Source: Platerodrilus igneus (taxonomy: Eukaryota > Arthropoda > Insecta > Coleoptera > Lycidae). From it: DNA of 64,000 nt. Below the pieces are notes generated by a model. It did not search any database, was not told the origin of the DNA, and worked only from the letters and a program-made list of their open reading frames with translations. Positions 34,130-46,775 of this stretch are shown piece after piece (position 1 is the first letter of the stretch; each line of letters starts with the position of its first letter). The stretch lies in the NCBI GenBank assembly GCA_036346225.1, contig JARFIW010001491.1:4278001-4342000 (forward strand), in the 5' to 3' direction. A program made the position numbers and the translations under genes.

Positions 34130-35760
34130 TAGCCCATGTGGTTGGTTACCCATTGGGCGCGTCTCCAGGTGGCGGAGAGGAGAAATCCAAGGATATATGG
34201 CCAAGGGATTGGCTATCTACTCTGGGAAGGATCGTAATTAGCTTATCTCTTTCAGTGACCCAGTGGCCTGAGTGGTATAAGACATACAACATAGTGGAAA
34301 ACAAGAGACTGCGCTGGTGCAGGATAAAATCCGCTCCCTAGCCAAGTGAAAACGATCCCGCGGACTAAACCCTTCAGCCCACGCTGTAGTTTTGTGGCTA
34401 ATGGGCCTGCACTGAGGTAAACGAAGCCAGTGAGACAATTCTGCAACACCGACACACCGTGCCTTCCCTGCCGTCGTGGTCATGTCCCACGAGCAAGGGG
34501 GTGTGGGGGTCTTGGCTTAACCGCCCAGACAAAGAGGAGACAACCTCTTTAAAATTCTTAAATCCCGTGGTGTAGGACCAAGTCCAGGGGATGCGTGGCT
34601 CGATAGTTGACCATTCCCAATCGGTCCAAAACTCGGGGAACAGGGCGGCACCCCGTTTTATTCACGCCTTCCATGCCAACAGAGCGCACCTGGTATGGCG
34701 ACCATTTAATCCCCCATAATTGTGGGAACAATCATAATATTGGTACCATAAGCAAAACTCAACCTGAAGAGGTGAAACCAGCAATTGGGGACCCATCATG
34801 TAGCCAAAAATTTATCCATGGAGGTGAAGCAGACCCGGGATGCAAGTCTGCTTGCAACACCGGTGTCTGATACACCAGACATGGAGAAAACTATAAAGAA
34901 ACCTGCAGGCACTGGACTGCAAGCAAAGAGGCTTTCGGGTGCTCAGCGTAGGGAGCTGAGGCAAGTCAAGAAAGTCAAATCTGTGACTTGGACGGTGTCA
35001 AACCTGTCTAGAAAGAAAATGTCGGTGCGGAAGTAGAGCGGGGGCAGTAAAAGACCCCCTTCAGAAACTTCCACACCGACACCATCTAAATCCCAGCAGC
35101 AAACTAAACGCTCCAAGAGCCATGAGCAGATTGGGTCGTATAGTGCTACTGCTAGGGAATTGCGAGTTGCGGTAATTGACAGCCGTCACCCGGACTCAGT
35201 TTTGACTGAGGGGCAGTCGATAAGCGTCCAGAACACGCTTCTGTATGCTGTATTTGACACTCCATCAGGAAGCTCTAACCCACCTCAGTTCGAGGGTGCT
35301 AGGTTTGCCGACAGTGTTCTTTGGCTGAGCTGTGCAAACCTAGAATCTAAGGGGTGTGTTAAACACTTTGTAGAGATAAGAGAGACCTTTAAGAGAGTGC
35401 CTGTCTAACAGTAGTAGACGCAGCGTACCTCACTAAGGGTCCCAAAGTTTTAATATGGATCCCCGATAGAGATGTCGAGGAAAAACAAATATAACGGAGA
35501 CTGCAACGCATGTACTATGCAGATGCGAGGCGTTGGGTAGAACGAGACAGCGCCTATTCGAATGACCAAAGTTAGACCCGAAGGAAGTTGATACCCTTTC
35601 ATCGAGGGACCTGTACGCTATAATTCAGGGTGCAGGTTTTGCAGACTGGGTATGATTCTTAACTAGGGTCAGCACAATAAGACTTTTAGGCTGCAGTGCG
35701 GCGGATCCGTTTGGCAGACGCACGTGCCAGGGGAGTGGTTTTAGTGAGTATGCCGTTAAG
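34130..35760 (+). mobile_element. LINE 5' region with ORF1 only (R1/jockey-like)
   Basis: GC content rises sharply over this interval. A leader of about 550 bases includes GCGTGGCTCGATAGTTGACC and is followed by a broken ORF1. No reverse transcriptase follows. LINE copies are usually 5'-truncated, so a 5' fragment without a 3' end points to deletion or rearrangement. Confidence 0.55.
34760..35730 (+). pseudogene. LINE ORF1 with DUF4780-like domain
   Basis: A Lys/Arg-rich segment (GAQRRELRQVKKVKS) ends at a stop near 35034. A Pro/Ser-rich linker follows (STPTPSKSQQQTKRSKS). The DUF4780-like part then reads ELRVAVIDSRHPDSVLTEGQ, PPQFEGARFADSVLWLSC and CANLESKGCVKHFV, the pattern of the RNA-binding ORF1 proteins of arthropod R1/jockey-like LINEs. 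After a shift near 35410 the frame continues with GPKVLIWIPDRDVEEKQI. At least three lesions make it non-functional. Confidence 0.6.
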
Positions 35761-35764
35761 AGAG

Positions 35765-36190
35765 TCCACACTTTGGCTATAAAAGCTTCCTACTCCATTT
35801 CCAGATGGTTATGAAAATTGAATGTCTTGTTTTATTAGGGCCCAATTAAAATGGATTCAAACGTGTAGTTTATAATTCAAAACCTTGATGAAATCCTATC
35901 TAGTAAAAATTTATTGCTAATTACGTTGTCTGCTATTTTGGGCCAGTTTCAAAATAAGCGCTAATAAGATTATCCCTATGGGATTAACATTTCTGTTTTT
36001 GGCTTTTCCGCAAAACCCTCGTATCTCCGAAAACTTATTAATTAAATATATTAAAAGGACTCGCCAGAATACTTTATTTGTAAATAATGTGACGAAAACT
36101 CTATTTGCACAAATCGTTTTAATCTTCAAACTGAGTATACAGGTATTCTGAACAACTTATAGTTACAATAGAGTTCTAAAAGCTCTCAGA
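35765..36190. other. No gene seen
   Basis: AT-rich; no recognisable frame. Confidence 0.5.
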
Positions 36191-36194
36191 ATTA

Positions 36195-36645
36195 CAAGGG
36201 TGCTCGATGTGTATCGGGAATAAATAACAAAAATAAAACTTAAGGTGTGAAAACTTCTTTACTGTTTTTCAAAATATTCTGCACGATGATTGATATACTT
36301 TTGCATAGTTGAAACCGATTTTCATAGCATTTTTTCCATTCCGATTGAGATGTCTCCAAAATATGGGTTTTGAACGCATCAACCACTTTTTCTGGCGTCG
36401 AAAATCGTTGTCCGCGCAGTTTGTTCTTCACGTGTGGAAACAAAAAGAAATCATTAGGTGCCAAATCAGGACCATACGGCGGATGACCCATCAATTCGAT
36501 GTTTTGCTCAGTCACTTGTTTAAGCCAATGTGTAAGAGCTCGCATTCTCATGATAGATAATGATTCGGCGTCGTCGGTTTATTTTTCTTATTTCTCCGTA
36601 AATTTGTGGTAAACAAATGGTTGTATACCAAGGAGAATTAACTCT
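36195..36645 (-). pseudogene. mariner (DD34D) 3' half
   Basis: The minus-strand reading ends with IELMGHPPYGPDLAPNDFFL, FPHVKNKLRGQRFSTPE and a C-terminus KNSKEVFTP identical to that of the 44.5 kb mariner. The catalytic third Asp (PND) is intact here. The terminal repeat AGGGTGCTCGATGTGTATCG begins after a TA at 36193. Similarity to the 44.5 kb copy stops near 36645, so the 5' half is lost. Confidence 0.8.
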
Positions 36646-38949
36646 TTATTTTACTAATAGCCATTATACACAAACTGACTTTATTAATTTTACATCAGTA
36701 ATGCATAAGTTTAAGGAATGCTACAAACTATGGAATATGTATTCAAGGTTTTCTAAACTTACAACCTCTTTTACAATAATCGATTTTATCATTAGCACGA
36801 AAACTGCATATTACGTTAAACGATAGGATCTTAAAATTTTTTTTTATCGTTTTCCTCTATCAGGGTAGTTTGCATCGTAGAAACTGTAGTTTACAACATA
36901 TTTGGTGTTGTAATATAAGGCGATAGAGAAATCGTTACTGAATTTAAATGGGTAATCATGTGATAAAACACACGTTACTTTTATGCTAGGATCTCGCAAA
37001 ATAAGTAAGTTTTTGGGATGTAAGATGTTACGTACTAAAGTGACGTTAACTACCTGAGTTAATTTACTTTACAGAAGCGAATTGTCGTTACAGCAAATAG
37101 TGCACTCCCTAGATCCCAGTGGTTATGAGTGGATTCTATAAAAGCAAATCCAAACCCTTTTAAGGGTATACAAATTGTAACACTTTTACTACTCTTACAC
37201 CTACCTGGAAAGGTTTCTGAACTATCTGTGTAATAAAGCCTTTAGACGCCAACCCAACTGGATAATTCTAAATAATGCGTGCTTGAAAGACGAGTATTTT
37301 GCGAGAACTTAACGTTTCTTACTGCAATATAGATTGACGGATTCTTGTGTATACGTTTTCTCCTCTTCTACTAATTTAAATTGAACACAAATAATAAAAA
37401 AATGCTAAATGTTGTTCACATAACCTACATTATAAAATATGAATATCACAGTAAATATCAAACAACACAAAAAACTAAGCTCCATCCTTAATTGGCCAAA
37501 AATGCTTGTATCTAAAGAAAAAGGACATCTTAAATTTATAAATTATGGATATCCAATCCAAATAACTGGTACGTGTAAATTATGCAGATACAATTGTGGT
37601 ACTTTTCTATATAAGAATTTCTGATTTACAATTCGCCTTCTCTAAGCATGCACCAACGTAGAAGTTCCTCTTAATTATAAGTTTTATTCCTTTGTATAGT
37701 TACAACCAATTACAAGTATTAAATATACTACAACGTTTAGCAGGTGGAAAAAAATTTAATGACTTATAGGTTTGTTTTACAGAAACCTCAAACGATCTTT
37801 TATTGGGAAAGAATTGCTGGTCATCCAATATTTCAACTCGGGAACACTGTTACCTTTAGCGGTGTTTCTATATACTGTCACTTTTGCTACACGATATACA
37901 TCCTTTATCCTACACAGCGGTGATTTCGTAGGTTTGTTCTACTGTTTGGTATCGAATAACTGAGGATAAAAAGCTCCCGTCCCTTATGCTCCGTCAGTTT
38001 TTTATAAGTTCATTACAGTATACCGTACATACAAGAAAGAAAACAATAAAGTAAGTAGAGAAAAGCGCCTACACCGAATACCGCAACAAAACCACGGACA
38101 GAATGGTAGGATCGAACTCCAAAAAAGTAGAGTTCGGGCCAGCTCAAAAACGACGTAGAGTGGGTTGGGTGATATAGAAAGGAAAATTGGAAACCTCAGT
38201 AAGAAGCTATATTACAACGTGTAAGTAAAACATACAATCCAAAAAAAAAAATTACAAACGTCAAAAACACATTTATGTAATCGTTCCGTATAACGTGATG
38301 TACACTAAGCGTCAATTTATGTATATAACAGTATATACCTAAACATTTTAAAATATCGGCAATAAAATCTTATTATCTAAACAATAAGTACATATATAGA
38401 TGAAAGAATAGTTACAACATGTTCCAGCCTTAAATATGTACAAAAAAGATAAAGAAATAATACAGTAAGATCTGCTTTGGGAAGTGCACCTCGTAAAATT
38501 TAAGAGCGTATCATTAACTTTTAAATAGAAAGTAGTTGACGTTAATATTAATTTACACAGAAAAGTAAACATTAGAAAGTTCTCTAACGCAAGCTTTAAG
38601 AATAATATACATAATCGTTAGTGTAGTGAGCGTACATTTGGGTAATGTATAGTCTGCAATTTATTTCGGAATCAACCAAAAAGAAGTGTCTTTCTTTCAA
38701 AACAGCAACACAAATAAAGCAAACAGAAAAATTCACTATACCTTGAGTTATCGGCTTTCTGGTACTATCTTGGAATGAGAAAATGCAGGCTTTATTTATC
38801 TATGGCTAAGCGCTCGAACCAGCTTAACTATGCACAAAACGCATTTTAAAATCGTATACGAAAGAGTCGAATAGTAAGAGGACGAATAAGTACAAGAGCC
38901 TTTTAAAAGTTGAACTGTTATTTATACAGCTTGAAAATGACAAGAGTAA

Positions 38950-39310
38950 GCAACCTAAAACCATTTCCAGCAATTTGTTTTTAAACTCGTGTGACTATTT
39001 ACGAATAAGCGTTCCTAAACTGTTTATTTACCGAAATCTGTCTATATTAATACGAAGTGTACGGGTCCTATCTTTATTACTGATTGAATTTAATATACAT
39101 CGGGTGTTTGCCTGTTTATTTCTGTGTCCTAAATTAATGTTATAATGAAATAACCACGTTATTAATCTATCCTACCAAAGATTCTATAAATTTTTTAGAG
39201 TATTTTCGTGATAAAAGCTCATTTAACTAACTAAAATTTCGTAACTTTTTTTCCATTAACTAAAGTATGCTTAAATAACGTACTGCGGTTACAAACACTT
39301 CTAAATCTCC
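38950..39310 (+). repeat. Diverged repeat, copy 1
   Basis: GCCTGTTTATTTCTGTGTCC, TTCTATAAATTTTTTAGAGT and ATTTTCGTGATAAAAGCTC recur in the same order at 43310-43530 with about 75-80 percent identity by eye. Confidence 0.5.
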
Positions 39311-40019
39311 AACTGCACATTAACTTAGATTTATAGGTTCATATAAACGTATCAATAGATTACTACACTAGAGTTTTAATTAAAATTGTCTAATTGGCGT
39401 TAACCTATACAAACGAAATAATGCACACAATTTCCATCAAATATCAGCTAAAACGTAAAAGCGCAAAAAGCTCCAGCAAATAAGAGAAACTATAAATCAA
39501 AATGACGTAAATGAAAAATACAAACGAAATTACATTTCAGGGTTTATAGCTGCAAATGCTATTCTTTTCAGGAACAACGTTATCTACAAAAAATGTCAGT
39601 GGTTTTTACATGTCTCTATGGCATTACATGAAAAATTAAACTAAGTTCTTTTGTTACAAGAGAATGTCAAATCTCTACAACTAATAAGTTTTTATTACAT
39701 TACAATTGTACTAAGCGGTGCAATGTTACCGAAAGTAAGGCACGCATAATGGATAAGTATCAAATCCATTTTTTGCTAGAAGTAGTACCATCAACTCACA
39801 AAAACAAGGTTGTTTCAGGAAGAAAGGCACATACGCAAGGAAGTCATTTTTGATAAGTTTAAGCGCTAAGCGTGAAATTATTGATTTTAGAATTGCAAAA
39901 GCAATGTATACACAAGAATAACAATCAGCTTTCTTTGCTTTTAGAACGTTTGGGCGTCCCTTCGAGTCATTTTGTTGTGTCATGCAGACAAAAGATATCG
40001 ACAGTGTGCAGTAAAAGTT

Positions 40020-40130
40020 TTCTTACTCTCCACGCTCTCATTCCACCACTTCCCATCACCCTCTCTATTTCTCAATCTCTTCCTCTCTCCCTCTCTCTCT
40101 CACCCTCTCGCTCCCCCCTTTTTGCTTTTT
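40020..40130 (+). repeat. Pyrimidine-rich low-complexity tract
   Basis: CTCTCTCC-type sequence on the plus strand, ending in a C6T5 run. Confidence 0.85.
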
Positions 40131-41146
40131 GCTCGTTCTCTTACACTGAGTCACAAACGCAAGGTTATTTTGACGCAACTCTTTATCCTGCGCTTTCATT
40201 CCAGTGTCCTGATAAGATTTTTTCTTTTTGAAAATTGAGTGGTCTGAGAAAACTTACATCGAATATCAGTTTTGGGAAAATATCCGGACGCATACTTCAG
40301 AAAGTGAACTGTCGAGGACGTCAGTGTTAGAACAGTTCGACGCATAGATCCAAAAACAATGCAGAAGTTGTCCTTTTTATTCGACGTCACACGCGTGAAG
40401 GAAAAATCATAGAATTTATTTACACAACTATATGCGCGACTCTATCTTGCGTATGACACTAAGAGGATGTTCATAATTTATGTCGGGTAATTAATACGTA
40501 CGATTGGGATATATTTATCGGTGAAAAATGTACCAAACGTGCGCAAAGTTTTTTGTAAGCTTAACAACTTTTGTAACGCGTTGCGTTACGCTAACAATAA
40601 ATTAGATAGAAAAGAAAAATGGTACGTACAGTTTTGGCCTCAGAAAATCTAGCCGATAATCCATAGAAAAATTCGGCAAAGTATCCGCTAAAAAATTTTG
40701 CGAAACACATCTTCATCGGGAATTATCTTGGAACTCATCTAATCCTGAACTATGGGGATTTCTGGCGAAAACGCCCAAAAGGAATAACAATAAGATGCCA
40801 AAACGCTAGTTCACGAAAGTGCTTCTGACCTAAAATTCATTCGAGAAATAGTAAGTACACTAATGCTAAATAAACCATAAACAAGCGTTAGCAATAAGAA
40901 CACTAATATACCTATTTAAAACTGCTAGCTTGTAGCATTTAACTTTACCAAGCTACTTACAAGCAAGGTCCTTGGATATATTATATGTAATGTCCCATTT
41001 TCCTTTATAAACCAATCAAGAATGCCCACATATGTGTTTGAAAAAGTGAATTATCGTTAATGTAGATGTACTTTTAAATTTTTGTAAACGTTCCATTAGT
41101 AATCATAATCGAGATTAAGCATGGTTATTGGCGCATAAGTTTTTTG

Positions 41147-41298
41147 GGAGTCCCGTGTGTGAGTGTTGTCATGCACGTTAAAGATCCTATCTTGCTTAGA
41201 ACAGCAAGGGTTCGGCAAAATTCCAAATTTTCCAGGTAAGAAAAACTCGTTTCCTGGCCAATGTAGTACTTTCAGGCGGAGTATTGGAATACAAAATG
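41147..41298 (+). mobile_element. SINE fragment (5'-truncated)
   Basis: GTCATGCACGTTAAAGATCC, CAGCAAGGGTTCGGCAAAAT and TGGCCAATGTAGTACTTTCA match the body of the SINE at 30363. The tRNA-related head is missing. Confidence 0.8.
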
Positions 41299-41410
41299 TA
41301 AGGATTGTAAGTTGTAGGCAAATGGAGAAATACGTTCATTCATTCCTTCTTATAATGGTGTGACAATCACTCAACAAAAATGGCTTCAATCCAGGTGGCC
41401 TGTAGTTGCC

Positions 41411-41567
41411 GTCAAACTTGAAGTTTTTATTATTTTGACAACGATCCTAGGTCATGGATCGAAACGTAAATAAAATAGATTTTAAAAACTATGAGTGGTT
41501 TCATTCCCAAAGAAGATTAAGAAGAATGCTAAACAAACCACAACAAACATACAGGGAGTATTTGCAA
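41411..41567 (+). mobile_element. PLE-like terminal repeat with hairpin, copy 1
   Basis: GTCAAACTTGAAGTTTTTAT leads to TTTGACAA, a perfect six-pair hairpin CGATCC/GGATCG (41442-41461), AAACGT and a conserved AT-rich tail ending GGGAGTATTTG. The same 120-160 bases occur at 60472-60635 and 60908-61034. The hairpin followed by AAACG resembles the PLE hammerhead-like motifs in this window. Confidence 0.65.
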
Positions 41568-43856
41568 TTAGTGTTTAAATATCTGTATAACGCTATGGGA
41601 CGTCCCGATAATTAGAAGCATTCATTTCTAATTATTTATGGTTGAAGTATAGTTGACAGCTTGAAGTTTGATAGACCTCGTTGCACGTGGTGTATAAACA
41701 TTTTTAAACAAAAATTGATAACCAAATATATCACAAATTACTTAATTTAGTGGAAAACGTTTTTGGTGAACAAAATTAATATCTAAATTCTAAACCTGAC
41801 AACAAAAACATACTGCGGGTACGTTAATAAATCTCATACAGTTAAACCGAACAAAAAGTTTATTCATTTACTGTTGCGGTCTTTTATAGTTTCATATAGT
41901 TAATCATAAATACTTATTGAGTGATTTTTGACTGCAGATAACTCAGAAACAAGGTGCTCCAAGGTGCTCCCAAGATTAAAAGTAACCATTCTTGTAGGAT
42001 ATTATTTAAACTTTATTAACTTTCTTCAAGGTTAACTAACCCACTCAACTTTTATGTTATCTGTTTGGATGTTAAAGATCTAGTACTTAACCAAACAGCT
42101 TTCTCTTGATAAAACGATTCGAGATACCTTTAGCAAAAATCGGAGAAGTGAATTAAAACTGTAATTTAAAATTATTTTGTGTCGTTTTACTTTATCTAAC
42201 AAATGTAGTCATTTTACTTAAAACTTTTAACTGAACTCAGAGGAAGGGACTCTCCATTTTTTGAATCAGCACAATTTTGTGTGCCAAGACGATAAAGCTA
42301 TATGTGTTAGCGTTATATATTATTAATTAAAACAAATGAATCATAAAACTGCATTACTTCAGAATACAAAGTCACCATACTATCATTTTTTAAGCTTAAA
42401 ACCGCCATAATGAATTTGAGTGTGAACAATATAAGACCAAAATAATTCTTCCTTAGATCAGGAATACATGTAACCTAAAACTTATATTCCTTAAGGAAAA
42501 TAACTTAGCCTTATTTATGGGATTTACCAATACAAAAACTATTAAAATGAAATATGATCATAAACATTTCAAAAAAATGTCACTAAATTATATAAATTTA
42601 TTGATAAGAATTAGATATTCTCAGACAACTACTCAAAAAAACGAGTACGTATAACACAGTCAAAAGATAATACGTAAATTAAAACTTAAAGCATTTATTT
42701 AAGCTTCCCTGCCGTTTTTCGAGTGTAATCTCAATAGCAAATTTCTAGAACTCTGTTCTCGTCAATATTGAAGACAAAATTTGATATTATGCCAAAACGA
42801 GAGCCCTGATGCGAGATACATAGGATTGATTTTAGACCTTAACAGATTTTTATGTAGGAACACCTTAACTGTCTAACTCTCTCCGCTTTCGGACTTCACC
42901 TCAAGTTCACCGAACATAATTTTAGCTGAAAAATCAATTCAAGCTTGATGTACTACACGAGTTTAAAAATTTCACAAACAGAACAAAATATTATAACATC
43001 CGTAAAACCTAAATGCAAATTAGTTTAAACTACAAGTTTATGCCGCTATTTAAACATTTTAATTCACTGAAAACAGAGTTAACTGATGAACTTAATTTAC
43101 ATAAAATTATCTTTGTATGTTGATTCTAAGTTCAACGCATACATGTTAGTAATGCCAATGCTCCTGTTCTAGTCGACATTGTAATTCAAACCAATAAGTA
43201 CATTGTTATTTTAATTGTGTGCGTCTCTTTTAACACATTTTGTTTATTCTACTGATTATGAAGTAAGTTAATTTTAGCAAGTAAGTAATATGAGTGTAAA
43301 ATTCAGATCCATATTGCTGGTTATATTTAATTTACATTCCTGTTTATTTCTGTTTTACTTTAATATTTACTGAAATAGCCCCTTTATACAATACAAATTA
43401 CCCCAGCTTCTATAAATTTTTAGAGTATTTTCGTATAAAAGCTTATTTAGCTAACTGCAACTAATAATTTTTTTCTATTTACAAATGTTGGCTTAATTAA
43501 CGCACTAGGGTTGCGGTTCCCTTACAAACAATATTTTTCAAAAATTTTTATTCTATACTCTTAAAGACATGTCTGTTTCGTACAAATGGTACGTTTCTAG
43601 TAGTATCTTATTCGTACAAATAAAAAAAGGAACAAACAGCATTTTGTTCAACTTTCTAAATATCGCTGAAGGCGATAGATCCTGAAGCAGTCTTCTATAT
43701 TCCTCCAGCAAATAGAACACTTACATGGGTTGCTGGATTGCTCTCTTAGCAATAGAGTTACCTACATCATTCGGTCAGGTATTAAAGTAATATCACAATC
43801 CTCTGGGCATAATTTACAATTGAACAATCGAGTAGAAAGTTCATGAAAGCTTATTC
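41568..43856. other. 2.3 kb with no recognisable gene
   Basis: AT-rich sequence. The second half of the diverged repeat lies at 43310-43530. Confidence 0.5.
43310..43530 (+). repeat. Diverged repeat, copy 2
   Basis: Partner of 38950-39310, sharing CCTGTTTATTTCTGT, TTCTATAAATTTTTAGAGTA and ATTTTCGTATAAAAGCT. Confidence 0.5.
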
Positions 43857-44160
43857 GCAACACCGTCCCCCTCCCGCTCCCCAACCGACATTAAAATACC
43901 CTGCCCCTTCGACTTAAACTCCTCTGCAAGCTCTAGCATTAAGACCTTCAGTACCTCTAACAGGAGGAGATATCGCGATGGCGATGGACCGAACATCTTA
44001 GTAACCCTCGATAAAGCCCCGATCCCAAAGTCCAACGCTAAAAAGCGTCTGGCGGATAGAGTCAGTAAAATGAAAGATTAGGTAGGAAAATACGGAATTG
44101 ATGCTAAGAAGAAGATACAGGAGGTTGGAAGATAGGGTACAGAGACAAGTGTCAAAGTAG
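43857..44160 (+). pseudogene. Unidentified coding remnant
   Basis: A plus-strand frame without stop for 74 codons begins ATPSPSRSPTDIKI, passes RRRYRDGDGPNILVTLDKAP and ends RLADRVSKMKD at a UAG. The same frame then continues as VGKYGIDAKKKIQEVG to another UAG and on to 44190. Codon composition and GC content are higher than the surroundings, and the residue mix looks protein-like. I do not recognise the family; a retroelement gag is one possibility. Confidence 0.3.
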
Positions 44161-44538
44161 AAAAAGAGGCTGGCCTAGTAACGCAAATATAATTAACAGA
44201 TGTCGGTTGGAAACCTTTTCTTTTAGGAAAAACTTAGGGTGAATAACCAAGGAAGAGTATGTTGGTGTTGTCGGGCTGACTATTCGAAAAATTCGGGTTC
44301 GGTTGATAGCGGGATAGCAATAAAGTACCTTCCAGACTAGATGTCTGGAAAGGTAAAAAATAAAAGCATGGTATGCGCATGGGTGCCCGTGAAGTAAGTA
44401 AATGGTCCTGTGTGTTTGCTAAATTCGAGATATGCATTTCTAGTGCATGAAAAACTAACTAACATTACTAACGCATATTTCCTGCACTAAAATTGTTTTC
44501 TCAGAAGACTAAGGTAGATAAAATATTATTGTAATATA

Positions 44539-45811
44539 CGAGGGGTCCTCGATATGTATCGGGAATAAATAACAAAAACAAAACTTAAGGTGTGAAAACT
44601 TCTTTACTGTTTTTCAAAACATTCTCAACGATGATTGATACACTTTGCATACGTTGGAACCAATTTTCATAGCATTCCGATGGAGATATTTCTAAAACAT
44701 GGGTTTTGAAATCATCAACCGCCTCTTGTGGTGTCGTAAATCGTTGTCCACGCAGATTGTTCTTCACGTGTGGGAACAAAAAATAAGTATGTGCCAAATC
44801 AGGACTATACGGAGGATGACTCATTAATTCGATATTTTGAGTGCTTAAATAGTCACTTTTTTGAGCAGATGTGTGAGAGCTCGCATTGTCATGATGGAGA
44901 ATGATTTGGCGTCGTCGGTTTATTTTTCTTATTTCTCCGAAAACTTGTGGGAAACAAATGGTTGTATACCAAGCAGAATTAACTGTTCTATCATTCCCCA
45001 AAGCAACGGTCGTAACATGTCCCTTTATTCCGAAACAACAGGCAACCTTTTTCTTCGAAGTGCCTCGAGCGCGGACAACTTTTGTTGAATTTCGTTCATC
45101 TTGGAATACCCATATAGTCGACTGCTGTTTCCTTTCGGGTTCACACGAATAATCCAAAATTTGTCACCTGTGTAGATGTTATACACTGCGTTTATGGCAC
45201 CACAATCGTATTTTTTGAGCATTTCTTTCCACCAATTGACACAAGTCTTTTTAAGCGATTGTTAAATTATTCGGTATTCAACGCGCACATAGCTCTTTCA
45301 CAGCTAAATATTCATGTAATATCGAATGTATTCTTGTCATAGTAATGCCTAGGGATGCCTGAATCTCACGATGTCACACAACGATCTTACATTATCAATT
45401 CGCGCACAGCATTGATGTTTTCTGACACAACAGCCAATTTTGGACGAACTTCTTTAAATTCATCCGCTAGCGAACTACGACCACGATTGAATTCACTATA
45501 CCAACGACATACAGTAGTTTTAGTTGGAGCGTTTCCCCTAAAGCCGAAATAAGTTGATTCAGGCACTGTTGTAGAGATAATCCACGTCGGAAATCGTAAA
45601 AAATCATCGCACGAAAATGTTCATGAGTTAATTGCATTTTTTGGCCGAGACGAAATTTTCAACTTAATCAAAACAAAACAAATATTTTTCATATGGCAAA
45701 ATGTTATAAGTATGCCTACTGTCAAAAACATCAAACTTTATGTTAGAAATGTCAGATCGCACCTTGCAACACTAGTGTTGTTAGTTCCCGATACATATCG
45801 AGTACTCCTCG
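44539..45811 (-). mobile_element. Full-length mariner element, 1273 bp
   Basis: Terminal repeats of 27 bases (CGAGGGGTCCTCGATATG at the left, its inverse at the right, two mismatches) are flanked by TA on both sides (44537-44538 and 45812-45813), the normal mariner target duplication. Length and termini are those of a complete DD34D mariner. The encoded transposase is broken. Confidence 0.92.
44585..45640 (-). pseudogene. mariner DD34D transposase, inactivated
   Basis: The N-terminal part reads QLTHEHFRAMIFYDFRRGLS with the helix-turn-helix region, then passes through several stops and frames (CRWYSEFNRG, VRELIM). The catalytic part includes TGDKFWII (first Asp) and HHDNASSHT (second Asp). 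The third catalytic position, normally PND in SPDLAPND, reads HTY, so Asp is replaced by Tyr. The C-terminus KNSKEVFTP matches the fragment at 36195. Confidence 0.88.
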
Positions 45812-46007
45812 TAGGTATACGTCCGCTTAAGCCGTAGTCAACGTAAGTTTTCATCCCCATCCTCATTTTCCTAAACCTCTGCTACTGATTCCCATATTCT
45901 TTATCATTCTCGTCATTCGGTAAACTATGCAATAATCTAGAATAATAACCAGCAATTTTTGTTTCAATTTTGCCATAATTTCCATGATTTAAACTTTCCC
46001 TAATTTG

Positions 46008-46773
46008 TAATGAATAATTTTGTCTGGCATTGGGAAAGTAATTCGAGCATGGGAGAACGAAAATTAATGTAAAAATTGTTGGTTATTTTGCAAAAAAGCC
46101 CATGTCTGATTTCGCTGTTCTTGCAGCTCGTCAGACGGATGCAGCTCTTTGTGCAAAACAACCAACTAAGAATTTGAATTATACGCAAATCCTGCTATAG
46201 GTACAAAATATTTCTCATGCGTCCTCTATACCCGAATTTAACGAACTAACTATCGGTGACCGCTCAAGTCCCCGACATGTTAGTATAGATGGCATTGCCA
46301 GACAAAATTAGTCAATACTATTTAACTGAAAACGTATTGGTTTCCGTCGACCAACCTCCTCGTTTAGAATTGGGTGTAGTACCTTCTTAGAAGGTTCACC
46401 AGTGCTTAAGTAGGTAATCGGCCATTTATTTTCATTTTCAATTTTGTCTTTTGACCTTTTATTAAAATTTTGTCTGGCAATGCCATCTATACCAACATGT
46501 CGGAGACTTGAACGGTCACCAATAGTTGGTTCGTTACATTCTGGTATAGAGGACGCATGATAAATGTTTTGTACCTATAAATAGACCAGGGTTTGTGTAT
46601 AATTCAAAATCTTGTCTGTTTATCAAAAAGAGCTGCGTTCGTCTGACAAGCTGCAAGAACAGAAAAATCGGTCACGGGCTTTTCTTTTTGCAAAATAACC
46701 AACAATTTTTACATTAATTTTTGTCTTCTTACGCTTGAATTACTTTCCCAATGCCAGGCTAAGTTATTCATTA
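46008..46773. mobile_element. Inverted pair of about 300 bp MITE-like elements
   Basis: The arms 46008-46309 and 46465-46773 are inverse copies. Each arm is itself bounded by AATTTTGTCTGGCA-type inverted ends, so each looks like a complete small element. The outermost ends read TAATGAATAA and TTATTCATTA. No coding capacity. Confidence 0.7.
46315..46440 (+). repeat. Direct repeat unit 1 beside the MITE pair
   Basis: CTATTTAACTGAAAACGTAT, then TGGTTTCCGTCGACCAAC and GTGCTTAAGTAGGTAATCGG recur at 46776-46905 in the same orientation. Confidence 0.8.
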
Positions 46774-46775
46774 CT

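Larger units (their letters stand above)
36646..41146. other. 4.5 kb with no recognisable gene
   Basis: AT-rich and closed in all frames apart from short chance ORFs. It contains one half of a diverged duplication (38950-39310) and a pyrimidine-rich tract (40020-40130). Confidence 0.5.

Noticed and set aside
40020..40130. Coding Ser/Leu/Pro-rich protein on the plus strand
   Set aside because: The reading is driven by a CT-rich low-complexity tract and is open in two frames at once.
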